A stretch of DNA of 64,000 bases from Vibrio stylophorae (GCF_921293875.1 NZ_CAKLDI010000001.1:1737915-1801914); one strand, 5' to 3'; shown: positions 17,697 to 27,491, counted from the first letter of the stretch. Numbers and translations are program-made. Notes: generated from the letters alone by a model not told the origin.

Positions 17697-18658
17697 TGCT
17701 GATCTACACCCTTCGTCGTTTAAACCTGTTTATTATCACACTGTTGCTGCTGACAGTCGTGAGTTACAGCATTCTACGATTAGACCCCAGCAGTGCGCTC
17801 TCATCTCAAGAATTCTGGCACGGCTGGCTGGTCTATCTCAGCATGCTGGCTGAAGGCGACTTAGGCATCAATGCCAACGGCGTCTCCATTGCCGATCAAA
17901 TCTTGATTGTCTTTCCAGCCACTCTTGAGCTGTGCATTTTTGCCTTTTTATGCGCCTTGGTTATCGGTATTCCGCTTGGCACTTTAGCGGGCATTCGCCA
18001 AGGTGGGCTGCTGGATCGCGGCATTACCACTATCGCTTTGCTCGGCTTTTCTATGCCGGTCTTTTGGCTCGCCATGCTATTGCTGATGCTCTTTTCCTTG
18101 CATCTCGGCTGGCTACCTGTCTCTGGACGTTATAGCTTGCTCTATGAAATTGACCATATCACCGGCTTTGCACTGATTGATATTTGGCTATCACCCCAGC
18201 CCTATCGTCTTGCCGCCTTTGAAAGCGCACTGTCACATTTGATTCTGCCTTCTTTGGTTTTAGCCGTGGCACCGACCACAGAGATCATTACGCAAATGCG
18301 CGCTTCCGTCGCAACTGTGATGCAGCAAAACTATGTCCGCACCGCCGCGGTAAAGGGCCTCTCACTTTATGAGATTGTCACTCGCCATGTTATTCGTAAC
18401 GCGCTGCCGCCGATTATTCCAAAATTTGGTATGCAACTTTCGACTATGCTGGCCTTCTCCATGGTGGTGGAGTCCATTTTTAACTGGCCGGGTATTGGCC
18501 GCTGGCTACTGGACGCCATTGCTCACCAAGATTACATCGCCATTCAAGGCGGCGTCATCGTCGTCGCAAGCTTTGTGTTACTAGCGAACATTTTGGCTGA
18601 TCTTTTTGCTGCTATCGTGAACCCATTGGTACGTAAGGAGTGGTATGCAATCCGATAA
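17696..18658 (+). CDS. sapB: SapB inner-membrane permease
   Basis: A 320-residue permease of the BPD_transp_1 family with six predicted helices. The first helix is at residues 8-28, followed by a periplasmic loop, and the EAA cytoplasmic loop is at about 200-220 (RTAAVKGLSLYEIVTRHVIRN). The ATG overlaps the sapA stop by one base (TAATG). It forms the channel with SapC. Confidence 0.93.
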   Translation: MLIYTLRRLNLFIITLLLLTVVSYSILRLDPSSALSSQEFWHGWLVYLSMLAEGDLGINANGVSIADQILIVFPATLELCIFAFLCALVIGIPLGTLAGIRQGGLLDRGITTIALLGFSMPVFWLAMLLLMLFSLHLGWLPVSGRYSLLYEIDHITGFALIDIWLSPQPYRLAAFESALSHLILPSLVLAVAPTTEIITQMRASVATVMQQNYVRTAAVKGLSLYEIVTRHVIRNALPPIIPKFGMQLSTMLAFSMVVESIFNWPGIGRWLLDAIAHQDYIAIQGGVIVVASFVLLANILADLFAAIVNPLVRKEWYAIR

Positions 18659-19532
18659 CATCTACCTTGAGTACCATGTACCCAAGCAATGGCAGCGCAG
18701 CTGGACAGCCTATCGCAAAAACTCGCTGGCGATGTTTGGTCTATGGTGCCTCGCCTTCTTGCTTTTGGTGACGCTACTTGCGCCTTGGCTCACCCCATAT
18801 TCGGTACAGCAGCAACATGATATTTTGCTGATGCCGCCATCATGGGATGGCTCAGGTCATATTGAGTTTTTCTTAGGCACGGATGACTTGGGACGCGATC
18901 TGCTATCACGGCTGATTTTAGGCTCACGTTTAACCTTTGGTTACGCCATCGTGATCGCTTTTGCCGCCGCCATTGTTGGCTGTTTGATTGGCGTTGTCGC
19001 GGGGATCACCAAAGGGCTCATCTCTAGTGTGCTCAACCACATTCTCGATACCCTACTGTCTATTCCATCACTGCTGCTTGCGGTAATTGTCGTGGCCTTT
19101 TTTGGGGTTGGTGAAGTCAATATTTTACTGGCGATATGGCTCACCTTAATTCCTCGCTTTATTCGCGCGCTGTATATTGCAGTGCACACCGAAGCAGAAA
19201 AGGATTATGTACTGGCTGCGCGTCTCGATGGCGCGAATAACAGCTATCTGCTCTATCACTCAATTTTGCCCAACGTACTGCCCGTCATCGTGCAGGAGCT
19301 TACGCGCGCAATCTCGATTGCCATTTTGGATATTGCAGCGCTTGGCTTTTTAGGTCTTGGCGCGCAGGCCCCCTCACCTGAATGGGGCGCCATGATGGGC
19401 GATGCCATTGATCTGATTTATGCCGCGCCTTGGACCGTCTCCATTCCCGGCTTTGCCATTATGTTTAGCGTGCTGGTCATCAACCTTGTGGGTGATGGCT
19501 TGCGTCAAGCGATCAATGCAGGAACAGAGTAA
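18645..19532 (+). CDS. sapC: SapC inner-membrane permease
   Basis: A 295-residue partner permease with the N-terminal OppC-like segment (about 20-60) and the EAA loop [20 protein letters not shown] (about 186-205). The start lies 14 bases inside sapB and has a strong Shine-Dalgarno (AAGGAG), so it is translated efficiently in spite of the overlap. Confidence 0.93.
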   Translation: MQSDNIYLEYHVPKQWQRSWTAYRKNSLAMFGLWCLAFLLLVTLLAPWLTPYSVQQQHDILLMPPSWDGSGHIEFFLGTDDLGRDLLSRLILGSRLTFGYAIVIAFAAAIVGCLIGVVAGITKGLISSVLNHILDTLLSIPSLLLAVIVVAFFGVGEVNILLAIWLTLIPRFIRALYIAVHTEAEKDYVLAARLDGANNSYLLYHSILPNVLPVIVQELTRAISIAILDIAALGFLGLGAQAPSPEWGAMMGDAIDLIYAAPWTVSIPGFAIMFSVLVINLVGDGLRQAINAGTE

Positions 19533-20554
19533 TGCCACTACTTGATATTAAACACCTGACCATTGAAATTGATACCCCGCAAGGGCGCGTCAAAGCCGTT
19601 GATCGCATGAGTATGACCCTCTCCGAAGGGGAAATTCGCGGTTTAGTGGGTGAATCAGGCTCAGGGAAAAGCTTGGTGGCCAAAGCCATCGTTGGGGTGA
19701 TGAAGGATAACTGGATCATCACCGCAGACCGTTTCCGTCTCGGCAATATTGATCTGCTCGCGCTCTCACCACGTGAGCGCCGCCGTGTGGTGGGCCGTGA
19801 AATTGCGATGATCTTTCAAGAGCCTAGCAGCTGTTTGGACCCATCAGAGCAAGTTGGTTTGCAGCTTATGGAAGCAATTCCAAGTCGCGCCTTTACCAAA
19901 AAATGGTGGCAACGTTGGCAGTGGCGTAAAAAGCACGCCATTGCGCTGCTGCACAAGGTTGGGATTAAAGATCACAAGCAAATTATGCGCAGCTACCCCT
20001 ATGAGCTCACCGCTGGGGAATGCCAAAAAGTGATGGTTGCTATGGCGATCGCCAACCAGCCTCGCCTGCTCATTGCCGATGAGCCTACCAGCGATCTAGA
20101 TCCCGTCACTCAGGCGCAAATTTTCCGTTTGCTCAGTCGCCTCAACCAGCTCAACAACACTGCAATTTTGCTGATCAGTCATGATTTGACCACCATTACC
20201 CAATGGGCTGACCGAATCACTGTAATGTATTGCGGCCAATCGGTAGAATCCGGCACGCGCCAAGAGCTGCTTGAAACCCCGTATCACCCTTATACGCTGG
20301 CTTTAATGCAATCAATGCCCGATTTTAGCGAAAATGTGCGCCACAAAAGCCGATTACCAACACTCCCCGGCTCCATTCCCCTATTGCAGCATCTACCTAT
20401 CGGTTGCCGTTTGGGTCCGCGCTGTCCCTACGCGCAGAAAAAATGTGTGGAAGTGCCCATTAACCGCACCATCAAAGGCCATAAATTCAGCTGTCATTTC
20501 CCACTCAACGTGGTGGAAAGCAAGCCAGAAAATAAAGCGGAGAGCAAAGCATGA
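19532..20554 (+). CDS. sapD: SapD ATPase subunit
   Basis: ABC ATPase of 340 residues: Walker A GESGSGKS (about 40-47), signature ELTAGECQK in place of LSGGQ, and Walker [13 protein letters not shown]. The C-terminal oligopeptide-transporter extension has the Cys-rich [14 protein letters not shown]. The altered signature LTxGE is normal for SapD as I recall it. In E. coli SapD also supports Trk potassium uptake. The start overlaps the sapC stop by one base. Confidence 0.93.
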   Translation: MPLLDIKHLTIEIDTPQGRVKAVDRMSMTLSEGEIRGLVGESGSGKSLVAKAIVGVMKDNWIITADRFRLGNIDLLALSPRERRRVVGREIAMIFQEPSSCLDPSEQVGLQLMEAIPSRAFTKKWWQRWQWRKKHAIALLHKVGIKDHKQIMRSYPYELTAGECQKVMVAMAIANQPRLLIADEPTSDLDPVTQAQIFRLLSRLNQLNNTAILLISHDLTTITQWADRITVMYCGQSVESGTRQELLETPYHPYTLALMQSMPDFSENVRHKSRLPTLPGSIPLLQHLPIGCRLGPRCPYAQKKCVEVPINRTIKGHKFSCHFPLNVVESKPENKAESKA

Positions 20555-21378
20555 GTGCCCTGCTTGAGGTGGATAACCTCTATAAAGATTACCATTTTCG
20601 TGATGGTCTATTTCGTCGTCGCACCGTCAATGCGGTCAAACCTGTCTCCTTCAGCTTAGAGCCAGGGGAAACCATCGCCTTTATTGGTGAAAACGGCTCA
20701 GGGAAATCAACCCTTGCCCGCATGCTGGCTGGTGTTGTGCAACCTACTGGCGGTGAGATACGCGTTAATGGTGAGCCCTTAGCGCCCACGGATTTTCAAA
20801 CCCGCTGCAAACTGATTCGCATGATTTTTCAAGACGCTAACAGCGCGCTGAATCCAAAGATTCAAATCGGTAAAATTTTGCAAGGGCCACTCAAGCGAAA
20901 CACCAATATGACCCCACAGCAGCGTGAACAACGGGTGCGTGAAACCTTATTGCGTGTGGGTTTGCTTGAAGAGCACGCTTACTTTTATCCGCAAATGCTG
21001 GCATCGGGCCAAAAGCAGCGTGTCTGCTTGGCGCGCGCATTGATTTTGCAGCCCTGCGTGATTGTCGCCGATGAAGCGCTTAGCGAGCTGGATATGTCCA
21101 TGCGCTCTCAAATGATCAACCTGTTACTTGAGCTGCAACAGGAGATGGGCCTGTCCTATATCTATGTCTCTCAGCACCTTGGGATCATTAAGCATTTCTC
21201 GGATAAAGTCATTGTGATGAAAGATGGTGAAGTGGTCGAAGCTGGAAACACCGCGGATGTATTTGCAAATCCGCAGCACCCGCTCACTCAAAAGCTGTTG
21301 GAAAATCATTTTAATGGCCCGACCCGCGATCGTATTCATCGCCGCGCCATGACCACGCCAACCATCTCAATTGACTGA
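20551..21378 (+). CDS. sapF: SapF ATPase subunit
   Basis: Second ABC ATPase of the complex, 275 residues: Walker A GENGSGKS, signature LASGQKQR, Walker [19 protein letters not shown]. The variant signature and the ADEAL sequence are typical of SapF. It overlaps sapD by 4 bases (ATGA) and is the last gene of the operon; a strong terminator follows. Confidence 0.93.
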   Translation: MSALLEVDNLYKDYHFRDGLFRRRTVNAVKPVSFSLEPGETIAFIGENGSGKSTLARMLAGVVQPTGGEIRVNGEPLAPTDFQTRCKLIRMIFQDANSALNPKIQIGKILQGPLKRNTNMTPQQREQRVRETLLRVGLLEEHAYFYPQMLASGQKQRVCLARALILQPCVIVADEALSELDMSMRSQMINLLLELQQEMGLSYIYVSQHLGIIKHFSDKVIVMKDGEVVEAGNTADVFANPQHPLTQKLLENHFNGPTRDRIHRRAMTTPTISID

Positions 21379-21411
21379 TGATTAGCATGATCATTTGATA
21401 AATTACCTATG

Positions 21412-21436
21412 AAAAAAGCGCCCTTGGGCGCTTTTA
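21412..21436. terminator. Bidirectional terminator between sapF and the secreted protein gene
   Basis: Ten-bp stem AAAAGCGCCC/GGGCGCTTTT around TT. It also overlaps the 3' end of the convergent minus-strand gene that stops at 21434. Confidence 0.88.
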
Positions 21437-22078
21437 AAATGTGGCGGTATGGTAAATCGAAAAAGAGATGAGCTTTTGCTGTTCAAATTGCAAATCAGCA
21501 ATGACTTGATGATCTGAGACGATGGCATCGTCAATGTCAGGATTCACACTGCCCCCACCCTTTTGTTGCCATTCCCAAATCATTTCAACACGTTCGGCGC
21601 TGAGCGGCTGTGCCAATGCCAGTTGCGCTGCAACCTTGCTGGCACTGATTCCCTTGGTCCATTGCAAGCCATGTATGGCATCTTGCGCCGCCGCTTGGCA
21701 ATCAATGCGCATTGCGCCTTTGCCGCGCCACTCCCAACCCACACCCAAACTGCCTTTGGTTTCCAGCAGCAAGCTTTGATCTGGCAAACGAACACAATGC
21801 GCTTGCCAGCCGTGTCCATCATCAACTTTGAAGCGATTGCTGTGCTCTTGGTTTAGCTCTTGATTTAGATTTTGGCTTGGCCATTGCAGCGAGAGCAATC
21901 CGCTGGGCGGCGCTTGATTAAAGCGCATCACTTGCGCTTTCGCTTCCATTGTACTCTGTGTCTTGGTTGATATTGGGGCTTGTGCTTGCGAGCTCATGGG
22001 CAACACCGCAAGCCCAGCGAGCAGAAATTTCGCCGCCATCGGTTTGAATCCAGACATCCAGCAATCCATTGTATTCAC
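21434..22078 (-). CDS. Uncharacterised secreted protein with a hairpin-controlled start
   Basis: A 214-residue protein with a signal peptide (MAAKFLLAGLAVLPMSSQAQA, cleavage likely after AQA). The mature part is Gln-rich with one Cys pair (AHCVRL and RIDCQAA); I recognise no family. Start choice: GTG at 22078 has AGGAG (22086-22090) at the ideal 7-base spacing. The ATG at 22084 is only 1 base from it, the ATG at 22069 is far, and the ATG at 22111 lies inside the loop of a large hairpin. The last bases before the Shine-Dalgarno belong to that 13-bp hairpin, so translation may be gated. Its 3' end lies within the terminator shared with sapF. Confidence 0.65.
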   Translation of the reverse strand: MNTMDCWMSGFKPMAAKFLLAGLAVLPMSSQAQAPISTKTQSTMEAKAQVMRFNQAPPSGLLSLQWPSQNLNQELNQEHSNRFKVDDGHGWQAHCVRLPDQSLLLETKGSLGVGWEWRGKGAMRIDCQAAAQDAIHGLQWTKGISASKVAAQLALAQPLSAERVEMIWEWQQKGGGSVNPDIDDAIVSDHQVIADLQFEQQKLISFSIYHTATF

Positions 22079-22088
22079 AGCCATACTC

Positions 22089-22145
22089 CTAACGCATTGA
22101 AGAAACAACAAAATACATGAATATTGTTTATTTTCAATGCGTTAG
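22089..22145 (-). promoter_or_regulatory. 13-bp inverted repeat in the 5' leader of the secreted protein gene
   Basis: CTAACGCATTGAA at 22089-22101 and its exact complement TTCAATGCGTTAG at 22133-22145, with 31 bases between. In the minus-strand transcript the 3' arm ends in AG, which is also the start of the AGGAG Shine-Dalgarno. The structure could act as a translational switch, or the arms could be two half-sites for a regulator. Confidence 0.6.
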
Positions 22146-22185
22146 TTATATATATTGTGAGCCCTATGGAAATGGATACACAGCG

Positions 22186-24957
22186 CTATTGAAACTGATT
22201 GGTTGATAACTGCTGCGGCAATGCAAACTGAGATTTGACGTATTGATTAAAATCATCCAAATCAATTTGCGCCAATGCTTTAGGTACATCCATAATCGCT
22301 TCAGTGCCAAAATCGTAAATCCAATAGCGCCAAATAAACCAAGTGAGCATCGGCCCATTTTCATCCATGGTTGCAAAGTCATGGGTAAATTGCTCCTTGG
22401 CGGTCGCCAACTCTTGCGCACTCACCCCTTGGCTCAATGAATGAAATACTTCTCGCATCGCCTGATCCGTCAATGCTTGCTCGCCTTTTTTAATATTGGC
22501 AGAGAGCATCCAAGTTCGATGTAAACCTCCATCCAATGTAATGAGGTAAGCTTCCGGCGAATAGTCTAAACCATGTTGCTCACGCACAACGTTGTAAAGT
22601 CGCTTATTGACAATGCGATAGAGTAAATCAGCCATGAAAATATCTTGCGCGGTATTTTGCGCCTCACCTTTGCCCGCTAATAGCAACTGGTAGATCTCGC
22701 CCGACTCAGGATTGCCTTCAACCACCAAATTTGAGCCATCTAGCGCTTGAAAACCATCGTCAATTTGCGTGACTGGCGCGGCTGTCGATTGCGGTAATAC
22801 TGCAATATATTTGCGCATCAAGTTTGCGACCTCAATGGCCGGCAGATCAGCAACAATCACCACTTTGGTATGGCCACTTTGTTCAAAGAGTTTCGCTTTA
22901 ACCGCCGAAATATCCGTTTGTGTCACCGCTGCTAAATCTTGCCAAGTGGACATCCGATTTGGACTCTTCGCCGTAAATAATTTTTGGTTCATCGCCAAGT
23001 AAAAACGACCTAAACCAGCGCTTTGATTCTGTTTGGCTTCTTGAACCATTGCCGCTTGCACTTGCTTCATCGCTTTTTCTGAAGGTTGCGCATTCAGCCA
23101 ATAGGCCTGCAAAACCGCAAGGACATCTTCGAAATAGGCATGATTACTGTGCAACTCAAAACCATGGCGGCTTTCTTGGATAAAGGGGAGGAGACGACTG
23201 TTTTTACGCTGGAACAATTGCTCCACTTGAGTGGCACTCATCTTACCCAAGCCACTGCGATAGAGCACTGGGATGGTCATATTCGCCGCGGCAAATAGAG
23301 CAGGGTCGAGTTTTGATTTACCGCCAACACCACCAATCACCATATAGATGTCGCTGTGAAATTGCTTGTCACGTAAATAGGTCACTTCCATACCATTACT
23401 CAACTGCCAACGCGTTAAGTTTGGATAGGTGGCATCCACTTGTGTGGATACAATGTCTCCCACATCAGGGAGCACAGGAATCTCATAATCCGCGCCATCC
23501 GCCAGCGCAAATATGGCCGGCGCTAAACGCAACACTTCGTAATCAGCGATTTTTGCCTTTAACTGCGACAAAGACTCCCCTTGCTGCCCGCCTAATAAAT
23601 ACTGTGCCTGCTGCGATAACAAAGCCTGAATATGCGCATCCACGCGATTTTTATCGGTGCGCTTAATAAAGTCGGTCAGATTAGCGGCATGATCACCTTT
23701 GCTTTGCGACATCTCGCCATTATTTAGCGCATAGAGTTTGTGATTCGCCCATTCAGGCGCTTCAGTTTCAGACCACCATTGATCGATACTATTCAAGGAA
23801 ACTTGATAATCCATCAACGCAGTGTCGAGCTCTTGCGCCGTGATCCCTTGGTCACGAAGCTGAGCAAGGCTTTGCAACATCACCTTGGTCACCGATGTCC
23901 GCTCACTGGCATCAAATCGCGCTTGTGGTACCAAAGCGATACGCTGCTCAACTTGATAGGCAGGACTATCTACGAATTGATAAATCACACCTTGCAGATC
24001 AAACGATTGGATAATGCGATTTGTAATTATTTTCGCCGCAATTTGATTGAGCCAAAGTCGCTGCTGCTCGGCATGCGTCATCAGAGATGACGAGCCTAAA
24101 TCGTAGATCAAACCAAATACGGCACTGTTTTGTTCAGGCACCGTCATCACCAAGGGTTGATTGGGGAAATGCGTCAGCGTTTGCTTGACGGGCGGCTTGA
24201 GACCTTCTTCGTCGGGCGTGCTCGCCTGCATTGAACCAAAGAAGGCTTCAATTTGCGGCTCCAATTGCGTCGGATCGATATCCCCCGTCACAATGAGCTC
24301 AAGCATCTGTGGTTGATACCAACGCTGATAAAATGGTTTTAACTTGGCTCGACTGAGCGCTTCAATACTCTCTTTGCTGCCAATTGGATCGCGCGTGGCA
24401 AAAACAGAGTCCGCAACAAGATATTGATACATTTGCGCATCAACGGTGGGATGTTCTGGGCGGCGTAATCGAAACTCACCAGCCACCACTTTTTTCTCAT
24501 TCTCTAACGCTTGTTCATTGAGATGAAGTCCTTGGCCAATATCAGCAAACCACTGCAACGCAGGTTGTAACTGCGAGCGATTCGCTAAATCCAGCTGGTA
24601 ATAGGTCCATTGATAGTTGGTATAGGCATTAATATCAGGGCCGAAGGTTGCGCCCCCTTTTTCAAATAGAGAAATCACATCATTGGGCTGAAAATGCGAG
24701 CTGCCCAAAAAAGCCATATGCTCAAGAAAATGGGCGTAACCTAATTGATCGTCCTGCTCTTGTAAGCTGCCGACATGCACCCCTAAGCGAAGTGATACCA
24801 CTTCGCCAGGGACCGTGCGCAGGTGATAACGAAAACCGTTGGCGAGTTGACCAGAATGCCAATCTGGATCCTTTGCAAATTGCTGCTCGCTCACCTGACT
24901 GGCACAACCTGCGATCAATAAAATCAGCAGGACGCTCCAAGCACGCATCCATTTCAT
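22186..24957 (-). CDS. M16-family (insulinase/pitrilysin-like) zinc protease lipoprotein
   Basis: A 923-residue protein with a lipoprotein signal (LLIAGC, Cys18) and two tandem M16 halves. The N-terminal half has the inverted zinc motif His76-x-x-Glu79-His80 in HFLEHMAFLG, and the third ligand Glu in ENEKKVVAGEFR (about 154-161), so it should be active. The C-terminal half (about 520-920) carries the R/Y pair region YNVVREQHGLDYSPEA typical of the non-catalytic lobe. It is probably anchored to the periplasmic face of a membrane and degrades peptides; PqqL is a related E. coli protein. The start MKWMRAW is the only good one. It lies alone, 74 bases upstream of the hairpin gene. Confidence 0.88.
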   Translation of the reverse strand: MKWMRAWSVLLILLIAGCASQVSEQQFAKDPDWHSGQLANGFRYHLRTVPGEVVSLRLGVHVGSLQEQDDQLGYAHFLEHMAFLGSSHFQPNDVISLFEKGGATFGPDINAYTNYQWTYYQLDLANRSQLQPALQWFADIGQGLHLNEQALENEKKVVAGEFRLRRPEHPTVDAQMYQYLVADSVFATRDPIGSKESIEALSRAKLKPFYQRWYQPQMLELIVTGDIDPTQLEPQIEAFFGSMQASTPDEEGLKPPVKQTLTHFPNQPLVMTVPEQNSAVFGLIYDLGSSSLMTHAEQQRLWLNQIAAKIITNRIIQSFDLQGVIYQFVDSPAYQVEQRIALVPQARFDASERTSVTKVMLQSLAQLRDQGITAQELDTALMDYQVSLNSIDQWWSETEAPEWANHKLYALNNGEMSQSKGDHAANLTDFIKRTDKNRVDAHIQALLSQQAQYLLGGQQGESLSQLKAKIADYEVLRLAPAIFALADGADYEIPVLPDVGDIVSTQVDATYPNLTRWQLSNGMEVTYLRDKQFHSDIYMVIGGVGGKSKLDPALFAAANMTIPVLYRSGLGKMSATQVEQLFQRKNSRLLPFIQESRHGFELHSNHAYFEDVLAVLQAYWLNAQPSEKAMKQVQAAMVQEAKQNQSAGLGRFYLAMNQKLFTAKSPNRMSTWQDLAAVTQTDISAVKAKLFEQSGHTKVVIVADLPAIEVANLMRKYIAVLPQSTAAPVTQIDDGFQALDGSNLVVEGNPESGEIYQLLLAGKGEAQNTAQDIFMADLLYRIVNKRLYNVVREQHGLDYSPEAYLITLDGGLHRTWMLSANIKKGEQALTDQAMREVFHSLSQGVSAQELATAKEQFTHDFATMDENGPMLTWFIWRYWIYDFGTEAIMDVPKALAQIDLDDFNQYVKSQFALPQQLSTNQFQ

Positions 24958-25049
24958 GAGATTCCCCTATCGAATAGAATTTATAAATGACCCTACCACG
25001 ATAAAAAGAATGAATCGTAAAAATAACTCAGAAATCAGACGCATATAAA

Positions 25050-25077
25050 AAAACGCCAAACAATGTTGGCGTTTTTC
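25050..25077. terminator. Terminator after the small lipoprotein gene
   Basis: Stem AACGCCAA/TTGGCGTT with loop ACAATG, A-run on one side and TTTTT on the other. It serves the minus-strand gene ending at 25096. Confidence 0.8.
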
Positions 25078-25095
25078 TTAAAACATTCACGAGTG

Positions 25096-25485
25096 TTAGC
25101 GGTTAAATTGAATAGCCACGCCATCTCTTTTTTCTGACATACGGCCATTAAGCGTGTCACCCTCGGCATTGAGGTTGAAGCTCAAGCCATGGCGAATATC
25201 TTTGCGATAGACATTAAATTGAATATTTTGCTCATTCACCTTGATCTCTTTCACTTCAAAGTTCTCTTTTGCAAACTGCTTCATAAAGCGTGGATCACCA
25301 TCAATGAATTTAAAATCAATGGTATAGCTATCCCCTTTCGGCTCAATATTGAGTTGAATCACGACGTGTGCAAAATCTTCACCCAATTTATCACTCGTCC
25401 ACTTACCCGCAAAAGTATCCGCGCCACAGCCAGTCAATGCCCATGCAAGCCCCAGCACCACAGCAATACGTGCAAAAAATTTCAT
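25096..25485 (-). CDS. Small uncharacterised lipoprotein
   Basis: A 129-residue lipoprotein with lipobox ALTGC (Cys20) and a compact mature domain of alternating strands (FAGKWTSD, YTIDFKFIDG, IQFNVYRKD). A lipocalin-like or META-like small beta fold is plausible from the GKW opening, but I do not recognise the family. The start MKFF has GGAGCGAAC close upstream (GGAG, 5 bases). It has its own terminator and lies in a single-gene unit. Confidence 0.7.
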   Translation of the reverse strand: MKFFARIAVVLGLAWALTGCGADTFAGKWTSDKLGEDFAHVVIQLNIEPKGDSYTIDFKFIDGDPRFMKQFAKENFEVKEIKVNEQNIQFNVYRKDIRHGLSFNLNAEGDTLNGRMSEKRDGVAIQFNR

Positions 25486-25900
25486 GTTCGCTCCATGTTA
25501 TTCGTTTGAAATGCCTTGATAGGTTAGGCATCTATGCAGGCACTATCAAGAAATAACATCATTTAAATCATAATCTTAATAATTTTTTCATTACGGCCTT
25601 AGCCATCGATGATAAAAAATCACACCCAAAATGACTGAAATCGCCAAGATGACACTCATTTTTTCGCCGCACCGCCCAGTGAACTTTTAATTATAAATCA
25701 TACAATTAGAACAAAATCATTCCGCACATCATTCTCGTCATGACAATCAAAGACTTAGGGTAGAAATAATCGATTGTGTCCATAAAAAACACTTGATTGA
25801 TTCTTAGGCAGTTGCTCCTTACTATCGCGGCGATGTTTTGACCGGGTCCGGCAAAAGCGAAAGCGGCTTTCCGCAACGTCTGGCGACACGTCCGAGCAAG

Positions 25901-25947
25901 CAGGTTGATAGCCTGGTTGGCCTTGGCGATTGGGCTATTGTCTTTTT
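25901..25947 (+). promoter_or_regulatory. Candidate attenuator with two mutually exclusive hairpins
   Basis: ATAGCC (25908-25913) can pair with GGCTAT (25933-25938), and TCTTTTT follows two bases later, as in an intrinsic terminator. Alternatively CAGG (25901-25904) pairs with CCTG (25912-25915), which would break the first helix. This suggests control of read-through into the transporter gene. The long loop of the terminator form makes it less certain. Confidence 0.4.
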
Positions 25948-25962
25948 GGTGACACTGTCACC
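25948..25962. promoter_or_regulatory. 15-bp palindrome just upstream of the NhaC-type start
   Basis: GGTGACACTGTCACC, perfect dyad around a central C, 20 bases before the ATG and next to the AGGGA Shine-Dalgarno. It could be an operator or a hairpin that affects translation. Confidence 0.5.
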
Positions 25963-25982
25963 TAACAGACAGGGACGTAATT

Positions 25983-27380
25983 ATGACCGAACCTTCTGCT
26001 TTGAGCTTAATTCCACCTGTGGTGGTGCTCTCCCTCGCGATTTGGCTGCGCCGCCCTATGCTGGCGCTCATCATTGGTACACTTGTGGGCTTAATGCTCA
26101 TTAACCCCTCTCCAAGCTATTTATTGGATCAATTCAGCACCATTTCAGTGGATGTGATGCAAGATCCGACCATTGCTTGGCTGATCCTCGTTTGTGGTAG
26201 TTTTGGCGCGCTCATCGCGCTGCTGGTGCATGCTGGCGGTGCCATGGCTTTTGGCCAAAGCGCCCTGAAAATCACCAAAAGCCGTAAAAGCTCATTGCTC
26301 ATGACCTTTGTCCTTGGCGTGGTGATCTTTATCGACGATTACCTCAACGCCCTCACGGTTGGTGAAACCATGAAGCGTGTGACCGATAAATATCGCGTCT
26401 CGCGTGAAATGCTCGCCTATGTGGTGGACTCAACAGCAGCGCCAATCTGCGTGCTCATTCCTCTTTCAACTTGGGCGGTATTTTTCTCCGGCTTGATTGA
26501 AAATACCGGCAGCGCTAGCGTCGGCGAAGGGATCACGCTCTATATTCAGTCCATTCCCTATATGCTTTACGCATGGTTTGCTGTACTGATGGTTTTGCTG
26601 GTTTGCCTTGGCATCATGCCTAACATTGGACCAATGAAAAAAGCGGAGTTTCGCGCTCACCCGCGCAGCGCCGGTGCCATGCATGTTAATCATGCTGAGC
26701 TCACCGCTGACCCCTATGCGGTAGAAGCGATCAATGCCGAGTTTGCCAATCAGCAAATCGAGCATGGCAAGCTCTACAACTTTATGGTGCCAATTTTGCT
26801 CTTGGTGGGCAGTACCATCTATTTTGGCGTCGATATTTGGAAAGGCTTGTTGGTGACCTTAACCTTCACCATCATCTTCTTTTCAGCGCAAAAGCTGATT
26901 CGCCTCGATGATATGATGAAGCAGATGTTTGACGGCTTCCAAACCATGTTGCCTGCCATTGGCATCGTGATTGCCGCCTTTATGTTTAAGGCGATGTCAG
27001 ACATGCTGGGTATGCCGCAATATGTGATTCAAAGCTTGATGCCATTTATGTCACCCGCTTTGCTGCCTGCCATTATCTTTGTGGCGATGGCCATCCTCGC
27101 TTTTGCCACGGGCTCAAGCTGGGGTGTATTTGCCGTGACCATTCCCATTGTGATGCCACTGGCGCACTCCATTGATGCCAATATTCCATTGGTGATTGGC
27201 GCGCTACTTTCGGCATCCTCCTTTGGCAGTCAGGCATGCTTTTATAGCGACTCAACCGTACTTGCGGCGCAAGGCTCTGGTTGTGATTTAATGGGGCACG
27301 CACTCACCCAGCTGCCCTATGCATTAATTGCAGCCTTTATGGCACTGATTAGCTTTTTGGTTCTTGGCTTTTATTTTTAA
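25983..27380 (+). CDS. NhaC-superfamily cation/amino acid transporter
   Basis: A 465-residue polytopic inner-membrane protein with about 11-12 hydrophobic helices, annotated in related genomes as a Na+/H+ antiporter family protein. Conserved stretches include FIDDYLNALTVG (about 119-130), STAAPICVLIPLSTWAVF (about 150-167) and FATGSSWGVFAVTIPIVMP (about 374-392). Members of this superfamily include antiporters and also amino acid carriers (lysine, methionine, tyrosine types proposed by comparative genomics), so the substrate is open. The structured leader suggests metabolite or ion control. Start ATG follows AGGGACGTAATT. Confidence 0.8.
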   Translation: MTEPSALSLIPPVVVLSLAIWLRRPMLALIIGTLVGLMLINPSPSYLLDQFSTISVDVMQDPTIAWLILVCGSFGALIALLVHAGGAMAFGQSALKITKSRKSSLLMTFVLGVVIFIDDYLNALTVGETMKRVTDKYRVSREMLAYVVDSTAAPICVLIPLSTWAVFFSGLIENTGSASVGEGITLYIQSIPYMLYAWFAVLMVLLVCLGIMPNIGPMKKAEFRAHPRSAGAMHVNHAELTADPYAVEAINAEFANQQIEHGKLYNFMVPILLLVGSTIYFGVDIWKGLLVTLTFTIIFFSAQKLIRLDDMMKQMFDGFQTMLPAIGIVIAAFMFKAMSDMLGMPQYVIQSLMPFMSPALLPAIIFVAMAILAFATGSSWGVFAVTIPIVMPLAHSIDANIPLVIGALLSASSFGSQACFYSDSTVLAAQGSGCDLMGHALTQLPYALIAAFMALISFLVLGFYF

Positions 27381-27432
27381 TCGCCCAAACCAAGCTGAAG
27401 CCAAAACGAACAAAACCAAATCGCATACAAAT

Positions 27433-27463
27433 AAAAAACAGCGCCAATGGCGCTGTTTTTTTG
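27433..27463. terminator. Bidirectional terminator between the NhaC-type gene and lolE
   Basis: Stem ACAGCGCC/GGCGCTGT with an AAT loop, six A before and seven T after. Confidence 0.88.
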
Positions 27464-27491
27464 TCTCACAACTCTTTTCAAAGCTAAATGG

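Larger units (their letters stand above)
25486..25982 (+). other. 497-base non-coding region with the leader of the NhaC-type gene
   Basis: The first 300 bases are AT-rich with no convincing gene. From about 25790 to 25980 the sequence is GC-richer and structured. A TTGATT element near 25794 may be part of a promoter. GTTGC (25811) can pair with GCAAC (25874). The alternative hairpins described in the next two entries follow. Riboswitch classes I checked by motif (lysine, glycine, TPP, c-di-GMP-I, SAM, fluoride) do not match. Confidence 0.55.

Noticed and set aside
20000-20030. Altered ABC signature LTAGE in SapD as a defect
   Set aside because: LTxGE is the usual SapD signature.
25790-25982. 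Lysine, glycine, TPP, SAM, fluoride or c-di-GMP-I riboswitch before the NhaC-type gene
   Set aside because: None of the conserved core motifs of these classes could be found by eye, so no class is claimed.
25838-26104. 88-codon open frame overlapping the start of the NhaC-type gene
   Set aside because: It needs a TTG start, has no Shine-Dalgarno, runs out of frame into a well-supported gene, and its sequence looks like a by-product of the structured leader.
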